DNA from: Salaquimonas sp.
GTDB taxonomy: Bacteria; Pseudomonadota; Alphaproteobacteria; Rhizobiales; Rhizobiaceae
Assembly: GCA_028289365.1 (NCBI GenBank)
Contig: JANQQM010000011.1
Span: 1-64,000 of the forward strand
Direction of reading: 5' to 3'
Length of the DNA stretch: 64,000 bases
Shown here: one piece after another, positions 57,001 to 64,000 of the stretch
How the letters are laid out: each line of letters starts with the position of its first letter
How positions within the stretch are numbered: the stretch's first letter is position 1
The notes under the pieces: model-generated
Database searches by the model: none
Seen by the model: the letters and a program-made list of their open reading frames with translations, nothing else
What the model was told of the DNA's origin: nothing
Translations under genes and position numbers: made by a program

Positions 57001-59325
57001 TTAACTCCCGACCCCTTCGATTTCCGTTTTTGCCCCGGATTTTTCATTATCAACCGCCACATCGCCCTTCTTGTCTGTGTCGGCAATTTCTGTCGCTGCT
57101 GGAAGGTAAACCCGCACCATTGCGCCCTGTCCGCCTTTTGCTACCTGTGGTGCGTCTCTCAATTCAATGCGCCCGCCATGGTCCTCGAAAATCTTACGGA
57201 CAATTGCAAGCCCAAGTCCGGTCCCCTTCTCCCTTGTTGTCATGTAGGGTTCCAGCAGCCGTTGTCTATTCTCGACCGGCAAGCCTTTACCGTTATCGAT
57301 AAAATCTATCACAAATTGCCGGTCGCGGCGCTTTGCGCGGATTTTGATGAATCCCCTTTCATCGTCATTATATTCTTTAGCTTCAATAGCTTCCGCCGCG
57401 TTCTTAATTAGGTTTATGAAGGCTTGGGACATCAGTCTCTTGTCAAACGAACCCACCAGTGGTTTCGGCGGAAACTCCTGAACAAACTCAATGTCCGGCC
57501 AGGCGACTTTCTGTAGGAAAATAGATTCATTCAACGTTTCCAGAATGTCAGTTTCTTCCATTGCCGGCTTGGGCATGCGGGCAAAGGAGGAGAATTCGTC
57601 TACCATTCTGCCAATATCGCCGACCTGCCGGATGATCGTGTTCGTACACTGCTCAAACACTTCTTGATCTTCGGTGATGAATTTGCCAAATCTGCGGCGA
57701 ATTCGCTCGGCAGACAACTGAATCGGCGTCAACGGGTTTTTTATTTCATGGGCGATACGACGGGCTACGTCCGACCAGGCAGAACTGCGCTGTGCCGAGA
57801 CAAGATCGGTAATGTCATCGATCGTAATGACGTAGGAGTGCTGCGTATCTGTATCCGTCTCACGCTCCAGGGTTACCTGAACGTTCAAGACACGTTCCTG
57901 ACCTTTCCGCCATAGCGAAACCTGATCGCGATATTCGTTGTCCTCCGAATCTCTTGCCTTCTCGAAAATGCTTCCAAGTTCGGGAACAAGATCACCAATT
58001 TGTTGGCCGGAGAAGTTGGAATTATCCAACATGTTTTCAGCAGCCTTGTTGAATATCGTGATCAGCCCGTCACCGTCTACACCAATGACGGTAGCGCTGA
58101 CGCCGGACAATACCGCTTCGGTAAAGCGCGCCCGTTGATCGATGTCATCTTTTGCCTGAAGAATTTCATCGCGTTGATCACGAAGCTCGATGATCATCTT
58201 GTTGAATGTATCGCTCAAGCTCTTGAGATCGCCCTCGGTATGTTGAGTGCCGACCTGCGCAGCCAGATTGCCTTTCCTGACTTCATCTGATGCGGTAATC
58301 AACCTCCTGATGGGTGAGACAATTCTGTCGGCAACGCTGATCCCCATCCATATCGCAGACAAAAGAACAATCAGGCAGACGCCGATATACAGAACTGCGA
58401 ATGCCAGCTGGAACGAAAGGCGATTGCTTTCCAAGCCCCGATATTCTGCGGTATTCGCCTCCATCAACCGCAATGCCTGGGTGACCTCCGGACGGAGCGC
58501 CATTATCGTATAAAGGTAAGCGTTCTGGATTTCCTGAAGCTTGAACATCGCGCCAATGAAATTTGTTTTGCCGGGTGGGATGCTGACCGGATCTCCGGAA
58601 TCTGCTGCAACAAAAAATTCCTCTACGGCTCCGGGTAGCTGCAAATCTGTTTCGATATCAGCGGCAACAATCTGTGTACCATCCCGGCGTAGCAGTTTCG
58701 CTCCCAGAAAGCCCCTGCCCTTCGCCTGAATTGTGATCAGGTTTTTAAATCCATTGGGATCGAGCCTGTATAGCTGAAGCGCACGATCCAGTTCATAGGC
58801 AAGCGATATGGTGTTTCCCGTCAGGACGCGACGACTCTCATCCATATAAGCCCCGGCAATATCGATTGAACTGCCGACAATCTGACGCGTGCGTTGTTCA
58901 AACCACCGGTCCAGACCCAAATCCAGTGTAATGCTGGCGACCACCGCAACCAGAACGGCTGGCACTGCCGCAACTAGCGCAAACAATCCGACAATCCGAA
59001 TATGTAATCTTGCTGCCGCGCGGCCTTTTCGCCGAGCATTCAACAGCATGGCAACCTCGCGGATAATCAAGGTAACCAGGATCAGCGCCAATACGCTGTT
59101 TATGGCGAGCGCAGTTACAACGACTTCATTGGTCGGTGCCAGCGGGGTTAACCCAATCAGGACAAGAAATGTCGCGGCGCCGGTGATCAACAACGCGATC
59201 ACTGCCCCAAAACCCAACATGCGGGAAAAGTTTCTTCTTTCCTTCAACGAGGCAGAACCATCATCCTGCCTTTGAGGAGCCTTGTCAGACGCAACTGGGC
59301 CGATTTGTGATTCTGTTAGGCTCAT
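57001..59325 (-). CDS. ntrY: sensor histidine kinase NtrY
   Basis: Membrane-bound nitrogen/redox sensor kinase, 774 aa. Four N-terminal hydrophobic helices (about residues 30-135 and one near 310) flank a periplasmic region. HAMP near residues 320-375 (IRRLITASDEVRKGNLAAQVG) and a PAS domain near 395-490 follow. The HisKA box is [28 protein letters not shown] near 515, and the ATPase motifs are FINLIKNAAEAIEA, DNGKGLPVENRQRLLEPYMTTREKGTGLGLAIVRKI. It ends 5 bases before ntrX. Confidence 0.95.
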   Translation of the reverse strand: MSLTESQIGPVASDKAPQRQDDGSASLKERRNFSRMLGFGAVIALLITGAATFLVLIGLTPLAPTNEVVVTALAINSVLALILVTLIIREVAMLLNARRKGRAAARLHIRIVGLFALVAAVPAVLVAVVASITLDLGLDRWFEQRTRQIVGSSIDIAGAYMDESRRVLTGNTISLAYELDRALQLYRLDPNGFKNLITIQAKGRGFLGAKLLRRDGTQIVAADIETDLQLPGAVEEFFVAADSGDPVSIPPGKTNFIGAMFKLQEIQNAYLYTIMALRPEVTQALRLMEANTAEYRGLESNRLSFQLAFAVLYIGVCLIVLLSAIWMGISVADRIVSPIRRLITASDEVRKGNLAAQVGTQHTEGDLKSLSDTFNKMIIELRDQRDEILQAKDDIDQRARFTEAVLSGVSATVIGVDGDGLITIFNKAAENMLDNSNFSGQQIGDLVPELGSIFEKARDSEDNEYRDQVSLWRKGQERVLNVQVTLERETDTDTQHSYVITIDDITDLVSAQRSSAWSDVARRIAHEIKNPLTPIQLSAERIRRRFGKFITEDQEVFEQCTNTIIRQVGDIGRMVDEFSSFARMPKPAMEETDILETLNESIFLQKVAWPDIEFVQEFPPKPLVGSFDKRLMSQAFINLIKNAAEAIEAKEYNDDERGFIKIRAKRRDRQFVIDFIDNGKGLPVENRQRLLEPYMTTREKGTGLGLAIVRKIFEDHGGRIELRDAPQVAKGGQGAMVRVYLPAATEIADTDKKGDVAVDNEKSGAKTEIEGVGS

Positions 59326-59473
59326 CGCCTGTTACAGCTCCAGGTCTGGTGGGTACAGGAAAGTGGAATTAAACGCGCATTGCTGTGTCTTCGGTGCAAC
59401 ATTGCGCCCTGAATGTGGCATAAATGAAACAGTTATTCAATCAACCACATTAATTTGTCACTGATCTTTCAGC

Positions 59474-60925
59474 TCACCGCATTGTCCGGATTATCTGGAT
59501 ATCTAGCTCTCGGATTTTCTTGCGCAAGGTGTTGCGGTTCAAGCCAAGCAGCTCTGCAGCTTTTATCTGATTTCCGCGGGTTGCCGCCAGAGCAGAAGTA
59601 ATCAGCGGCTGTTCAAGCTTTCGCAATATCCGGTGATACAGGCCCGGCGGCGGCATGCTGTCTCCGTATTCGGCAAAATATCCGGCCAGCCAGGTTTCGG
59701 TTGCGGCAGAAATATCGACAGGTGCCGCATCGATTGTATTGGCTGCGTCGTCGCCAAATGGTTCTGCACCTTGTAGTTCGTTGTCAACGATCTCTGCAGT
59801 AATCGTGTCCTGGGGATAAAGTGCGGTTAATCGGCGAATTAAGTTTTCCAGTTCACGAACATTTCCAGGCCAACGATAGCGTTTGAGTATGTCGGTGGCA
59901 TCCTGCTCGAGGCGCTTTGCCGAGAGGCCGTCCTTTTCTGCCTGGGCAAGGAAATGCTGCACAAGATAGGGAATATCCTCTGATCGTTCTCGAAGTGGTG
60001 GCAGGCGCAGGGGAACGACATTCAATCGGTAATAAAGATCTTCTCGAAACAGTCCCTGGTTGATCAGTATTCTCAGATCCTTGTTGGTGGCGGCGACAAT
60101 ACGCACATCCGTCCGGATCGGGGTTCGTCCACCAACCGTCGTATACTCCCCTTGCTGCAACACTCGCAGCAGCCGGGTTTGCGCATCCATTGGCATGTCG
60201 CCAATTTCATCAAGGAATAATGTTCCTCCTTCTGCCTGCTCGAACCGTCCCGACGATCTGTGTTGCGCGCCGGTGAAGGCACCTTTCTCATGTCCGAAGA
60301 GTTCGGTTTCGATCAGGTCCTTCGGGATTGCAGCCATGTTGATGGCAACAAACGGTCCATTGCTGCGCTTGCCATAATCGTGCAAGGCACGCGCCACCAG
60401 CTCTTTGCCGGTGCCCGATTCACCGGTGATCATCAAGGTCAGGTCGGTTTGCATCAGCCTTGCCAGGACACGGTAGATTTCTTGCATGGCCGGCGACCGA
60501 CCGACAAGCGGCATGCGGTCAGCATCCTCGTCCAAATCACCAGCATCAGCGACACGCTTTGGTTCAGACAAGGCCCGGCCGGCAATCGCGATCAGTTCCT
60601 GCAGATCGAACGGTTTGGGCAGATATTCGTAGGCCCCCTTCTCCGACGCCTTGATTGCCGTCATGAAGGTGTTTTGCGCGCTCATAACGACAATCGGCAA
60701 ATCCGGGCGTAATCGCTTGATCCGAGGCAGCAAGTCGAAAGCGTTACCATCGGGCATGATGATATCGGTGATAACAAGATCGCCATCGCCTGATGACACC
60801 CAACGCCAAAGTGTGGCGATATTTGACGTGACGCGTACCTCATACCCTGCCCTAGACAGCGCCTGATTTAACACAGTGCGGATTGCGGTGTCATCGTCAG
60901 CGACAAGTACGAGCCCTTTGCTCAT
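59474..60925 (-). CDS. ntrC: nitrogen regulation response regulator NtrC
   Basis: Sigma-54 activator controlled by NtrB, 483 aa. Receiver site D54 in [21 protein letters not shown]+ motifs: [21 protein letters not shown] (Walker A), [54 protein letters not shown] (GAFTGA and Walker B intact). The C-terminal Fis-type HTH is [27 protein letters not shown]. It overlaps the ntrB stop by 4 bases, so the pair is translationally coupled. Compare NtrX, which lacks GAFTGA. Confidence 0.96.
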   Translation of the reverse strand: MSKGLVLVADDDTAIRTVLNQALSRAGYEVRVTSNIATLWRWVSSGDGDLVITDIIMPDGNAFDLLPRIKRLRPDLPIVVMSAQNTFMTAIKASEKGAYEYLPKPFDLQELIAIAGRALSEPKRVADAGDLDEDADRMPLVGRSPAMQEIYRVLARLMQTDLTLMITGESGTGKELVARALHDYGKRSNGPFVAINMAAIPKDLIETELFGHEKGAFTGAQHRSSGRFEQAEGGTLFLDEIGDMPMDAQTRLLRVLQQGEYTTVGGRTPIRTDVRIVAATNKDLRILINQGLFREDLYYRLNVVPLRLPPLRERSEDIPYLVQHFLAQAEKDGLSAKRLEQDATDILKRYRWPGNVRELENLIRRLTALYPQDTITAEIVDNELQGAEPFGDDAANTIDAAPVDISAATETWLAGYFAEYGDSMPPPGLYHRILRKLEQPLITSALAATRGNQIKAAELLGLNRNTLRKKIRELDIQIIRTMR

Positions 60926-62058
60926 TCGACTTCATCCTGATGTTCAGTTTCAGTTTCGCCACGCCACGCCGGCAACAATATGCGGAAGATCGTTTTCCTG
61001 GGTTCAGACTCGCATTCGACGACACCACCGTGATCACCGACAATTTTGGCGACCAATGCCAGGCCGAGACCTGAGCCGTTGGGTTTGGACGTCACAAACG
61101 GATCGAACAGATGCGGTCGAATATCCTCATTGACACCGGATCCATTGTCACGCACGCAGAATTCCAAAGGCAGGGAAACGCGTTCTGCGGACCCAGGAAC
61201 CGACAAGTGAATTCCCGGTCTGAAAGCCGTCGTTAAATGAATTTCGCCATCTGCACGTTTGGTGAGCGCTTCGGACGCATTCTTCACCAGGTTCAGAAAT
61301 ACCTGAATGAGCTGATCCCGGTTTCCGTAGACTGGTGGAAGCGAGGGATCATACTCCTCGGTGATCCGAATATTCCGGGCAAATCCGGATTTGGCCAGCG
61401 TTTTGACATGTTCGAGGACCGCGTGAATGTTGACCGGATCACGCTCGATTGGCCGCTGGTCGGAAAACACTTCCATGCGGTCAACAAGTTTTACGATTCG
61501 ATCTGCCTCGTCGGTAATCAGGCGCGTCAGTTGCCGGTCTTGTTCATTTGCCGCCATTTCCAGAAGCTGTGCGGCGCCGCGAATGCCCGATAGCGGGTTT
61601 TTGATTTCATGCGCTAGCATCGCCGCCAACCCGGTAACCGTTCGTGCCGCACCTCGATGGGTCAGTTGTCGGTCAATCTTGTCGGCCATGCTACGCTGTT
61701 GAAACATCAACACCACGCAATCCTGCTGTTCCAGAAGCGGTGAGGCATAGGCGTCAACCACCTGTTCACGGCCGATGCGCGGAGAGGAAATGTCGACCTT
61801 GTATTCATTGATAGCTGTTCCGGAAGCTCGAACCTGATCGATCAGGCTGAGCACAGGGCTGCCAAACGGAATGAAATAATCAAGCATGTGCCGGGACATG
61901 AACGCGGCAGAGGATCCAAAAAACGCTTCTGCCGCCAAATTGGCATGGGCGACCCGACCCTCCCCGTCAACAACCAGGACAGGTTGCGGCAAGGAGTCCA
62001 GAACGGGATATTTGCCCTTGTCGGAATTTCTTCGCGTATTTTGCATCATCTGCGTCAT
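60922..62058 (-). CDS. ntrB: nitrogen regulation sensor histidine kinase NtrB
   Basis: Cytoplasmic kinase/phosphatase partner of NtrC under PII control, 378 aa. A PAS domain spans about residues 15-125 ([28 protein letters not shown]). The phosphorylated histidine is H150 in [25 protein letters not shown]. The ATPase part has [50 protein letters not shown]. No membrane helix is seen, as expected for NtrB. It overlaps dusB by 4 bases and ntrC by 4 bases. Confidence 0.95.
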   Translation of the reverse strand: MTQMMQNTRRNSDKGKYPVLDSLPQPVLVVDGEGRVAHANLAAEAFFGSSAAFMSRHMLDYFIPFGSPVLSLIDQVRASGTAINEYKVDISSPRIGREQVVDAYASPLLEQQDCVVLMFQQRSMADKIDRQLTHRGAARTVTGLAAMLAHEIKNPLSGIRGAAQLLEMAANEQDRQLTRLITDEADRIVKLVDRMEVFSDQRPIERDPVNIHAVLEHVKTLAKSGFARNIRITEEYDPSLPPVYGNRDQLIQVFLNLVKNASEALTKRADGEIHLTTAFRPGIHLSVPGSAERVSLPLEFCVRDNGSGVNEDIRPHLFDPFVTSKPNGSGLGLALVAKIVGDHGGVVECESEPRKTIFRILLPAWRGETETEHQDEVE

Positions 62059-63053
62059 GCTGCTTCCGAGATTTCATCAACCAGGCAACCAGCCAAGCGA
62101 AATGCTGAAATGACGCGGTCTGGTTCAATCGATGTCATGATTTCTTTACGCAGGCTGTCATTTGCCGGAGATGCGATACGCTCAAAATACCAGGAAAGAT
62201 GTTTACGAGCCTGTTTGACACCAACTTCCTTGCCGTAGAAGGAGAGCATCATCTCGTAATGTTCGATCGCCACATCAGCGATATATTCGGGATCATCTAT
62301 TCGGGCATCGGCTGGCAGGAAACCCGAGATCTTGCCGGGCAACCAGGGAGCACCATAGGCAGCTCGACCAATCATCACCCCATCAGCAGCGCATGCCTTG
62401 ACCGCCGACGTTGCGGCGGCTCTGCCATCAATATCGCCATTTACGATGAGCGGAATTGATATTGCCTCACGAACCGCTTTGATGGCATCCCAATTCGCCC
62501 TGCCCTTGTAGAACTGACATCTTGTGCGGCCATGAACGGTTACCATGGCTATGCCCAGCCTTTCAGCCCGGTAAGCAAGTTCCGGTGCGTTGATAGACTG
62601 ATCATCCCAACCCAAGCGCATTTTCAGCGTCACCGGGACATTGACTTCGCTGACTACGGCTTCAATCAGGCGCGTTGCGTGATCAAGGTCGCGCATCAGC
62701 GCCGAACCGGAATATCCCGACGTAACCCGTTTTGCCGGGCATCCCATATTGATGTCGATGATGTCCGCGCCGTTGCTGACGGCCATATTTGCCGCCAGCC
62801 TCATCCACTTCTCTTCACGTCCAGCCAATTGAACAATGTGATCAGCAGAACCGGACTTGCAAATCTTCATTTCCATCTCGGTCTGGCCACAGACCAGAGC
62901 TTCACTGGCGACCATTTCGCTGACCACTGCACCGGCACCAAATCGCCATGCCAGATTTCGAAACGGCACGTCGGTTACGCCGGACATGGGAGCAAGAAAC
63001 GTTTTGTTGCGAATCTGCCGTGTTCCGATATTCAGAGGTTCGCTAAATTCCAT
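62055..63053 (-). CDS. dusB: tRNA-dihydrouridine synthase DusB
   Basis: FMN-dependent enzyme that reduces uridine in tRNA D loops, 332 aa (formerly nifR3, at the head of the ntr operon). [34 protein letters not shown] is the N-terminal FMN region, [22 protein letters not shown] near residues 97-120 carries the catalytic cysteine, and [21 protein letters not shown] and [12 protein letters not shown]-type motif [16 protein letters not shown] follow. It leads the operon dusB-ntrB-ntrC with 4-base overlaps. Divergent from ispDF. Confidence 0.94.
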   Translation of the reverse strand: MEFSEPLNIGTRQIRNKTFLAPMSGVTDVPFRNLAWRFGAGAVVSEMVASEALVCGQTEMEMKICKSGSADHIVQLAGREEKWMRLAANMAVSNGADIIDINMGCPAKRVTSGYSGSALMRDLDHATRLIEAVVSEVNVPVTLKMRLGWDDQSINAPELAYRAERLGIAMVTVHGRTRCQFYKGRANWDAIKAVREAISIPLIVNGDIDGRAAATSAVKACAADGVMIGRAAYGAPWLPGKISGFLPADARIDDPEYIADVAIEHYEMMLSFYGKEVGVKQARKHLSWYFERIASPANDSLRKEIMTSIEPDRVISAFRLAGCLVDEISEAA

Positions 63054-63200
63054 TGGCCTTCAATTACTGCGAATTTGGCACTTTGATCAAAAAATAGGCA
63101 ATTTTGCCTATTGCCTGTAAACTAACCATTATTTGCTGCGATGCACAAGTGGCAATTTGTGGTCAAATCTGCGAATTTCAATCGTTTCAAGGAGTGCAGC
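63054..63200. promoter_or_regulatory. divergent dusB/ispDF intergenic region
   Basis: 147 A+T-rich bases between divergent genes; it must hold both promoters. I find no consensus -35/-10 pair that I would defend on either strand. The ispDF Shine-Dalgarno AAGGAG (63189-63194) is clear. Confidence 0.45.
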
Positions 63201-64000
63201 TTGCAAAAATGTGTTGCCATAATTGTCGCAGCAGGTCGCGGTCATCGAATGGGCTCATCTGACGAAGGACCAAAGCAATATCGAAAACTCGGTTCGCAGG
63301 CAGTTTTGAATCGTACCATCTCGCAATTCATCAACCACAAGGACGTTGACCTCGTCTTGCCGGTGATTCACGCAGATGACCTGGAATTGTTCAACAGTTC
63401 TGTTCTACCGCACAAGAAGCTTATGGACCCGGTCATTGGCGCCGCAACACGGCAGGCAAGCGGGTTCTGTGGCCTGAAGGCTCTGGAAAAATTGGCACCA
63501 GGTATTGTGCTGATACATGACGGGGTTCGCCCTTTTGTTGCCGCCGAGACAATAAGCGACGTTATCAATTCGACTGAACCGGGCATCTGCACGTTACCTG
63601 CGCACCCGGTTTCCGACACTTTGAAACATGTCGACGAACAAGGATTTATCGACGGCACCGTCAGCCGCGACTCCTTGTTCAGTGCCCAAACACCGCAGGG
63701 TTTTGTTTACGAAGAGATCCTTGCTGCCCATCGTCAGGCTGATGGCGATGAAGATACAGAATATACCGATGACGCCCAGATCGCTGAAGCTGTCGGTTTA
63801 AAGGTTCGTATCGTACCGTCGCCGGCGACCAACACAAAGATTACCACACAGGAAGATCTGGAGGCAGCGAGTTTGCGATATCAGGCAGCAGATACACGCA
63901 CCGGCATCGGCTATGACGTGCATCGTCTTGTCAACGGAAACTCTGTTACGCTTTGCGGCGTGGAGATCCCGCATACTCATTCACTTGACGGGCATTCTGA
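63201..64000 (+). CDS. ispDF: bifunctional IspD/IspF (MEP pathway), 3' truncated by window
   Basis: Not in the ORF track because it runs off the window. The frame is open from the TTG at 63201 (AAGGAG 6 bases upstream) to the end. The IspD part has VAIIVAAGRGHRMGSSDEGPKQYRKLG near the N-terminus, VLIHDGVRPFV near residue 105 and SLFSAQTPQGFVYEEI near 157, and converts MEP to CDP-ME. Near residue 233 TGIGYDVHRL opens the IspF domain (metal D and H), then GVEIPHTHSLDGHS; the rest is cut off. This fusion is typical of alphaproteobacteria. Confidence 0.95.
   Translation, partial: MQKCVAIIVAAGRGHRMGSSDEGPKQYRKLGSQAVLNRTISQFINHKDVDLVLPVIHADDLELFNSSVLPHKKLMDPVIGAATRQASGFCGLKALEKLAPGIVLIHDGVRPFVAAETISDVINSTEPGICTLPAHPVSDTLKHVDEQGFIDGTVSRDSLFSAQTPQGFVYEEILAAHRQADGDEDTEYTDDAQIAEAVGLKVRIVPSPATNTKITTQEDLEAASLRYQAADTRTGIGYDVHRLVNGNSVTLCGVEIPHTHSLDGHS

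Noticed and set aside
1-64000. Search by eye for tRNA arms, CRISPR repeats, IS terminal repeats and integrase or transposase ORFs
   Set aside because: None found; the window appears free of mobile elements and stable RNA genes apart from the candidate sRNA. A tool-based scan (tRNAscan, Infernal) would be decisive.

Overview
The window is a chromosomal segment from an alphaproteobacterium, most probably of the order Hyphomicrobiales (Rhizobiales). I infer this from gene order rather than from any database search. The order nuoJKLMN-birA-rnj-mce-DUF1467-proS-lolCE-lolD-dnaE, the order rpsB-tsf-pyrH-frr-uppS-cdsA-rseP-bamA-lpxD-fabZ-lpxA-lpxI-lpxB-gltA, and the order ispDF/dusB-ntrB-ntrC-ntrY-ntrX-trkA-hfq-hflX-mazG are typical of that group. 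The genus cannot be fixed from the sequence alone. No tRNA, rRNA, insertion sequence, phage gene or CRISPR array was seen; almost everything is core housekeeping DNA. Region 1 (1-8.7 kb, + strand): the end of the respiratory complex I operon, running without a break into biotin ligase, RNase J, methylmalonyl-CoA epimerase and a DUF1467 membrane protein. Region 2 (8.7-17.4 kb): a probable minus-strand small RNA, a small secreted protein, prolyl-tRNA synthetase, the LolCE-LolD lipoprotein exporter, a 32-codon membrane-peptide gene behind tandem LexA-type operators, DnaE and a DUF188 protein. Region 3 (17.4-31.7 kb, + strand): translation factors (S2 with an unusual C-terminal extension, EF-Ts, UMP kinase, ribosome recycling factor), then isoprenoid, phospholipid and envelope biogenesis (UppS, CdsA, RseP, BamA) and lipid A synthesis (LpxD, FabZ, LpxA, LpxI, LpxB). 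dxr, which I expect between cdsA and rseP, is absent. Region 4 (31.7-40.6 kb): citrate synthase on the minus strand, then a mixed, less syntenic stretch: a secreted protein of unknown function, a 3-hydroxyisobutyrate dehydrogenase-like enzyme, a FadL-type porin, an HD phosphohydrolase, pantothenate synthesis (panB, panC), a Pal-like lipoprotein and an L,D-transpeptidase. Region 5 (40.6-50.5 kb): RlpA, a D,D-carboxypeptidase, Tmk, HolB, MetG, TatD, a metallo-beta-lactamase-fold hydrolase and a second, larger L,D-transpeptidase. Region 6 (50.5-64 kb): a VOC protein, MazG, then the minus-strand HflX-Hfq, TrkA, NtrXY and NtrBC-DusB regulatory block, and divergent ispDF cut by the window end. The most interesting item is the SOS-like unit at 13.05-13.23 kb: a TTGACA element, three GAAC half-sites at exact 11-bp intervals (two overlapping GAAC-N7-GAAC boxes), a Shine-Dalgarno sequence and a 32-aa single-span membrane peptide. 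It resembles in design, though not demonstrably in sequence, the SOS-induced division inhibitor SidA of Caulobacter. Other notable points are the structured RNA with a strong terminator between DUF1467 and proS, ribosomal protein S2 carrying a repeat linker plus a helix-hairpin-helix tail, an NtrX lacking GAFTGA with an altered Walker B, and an AUG-UAG start-stop behind a near-perfect Shine-Dalgarno sequence.
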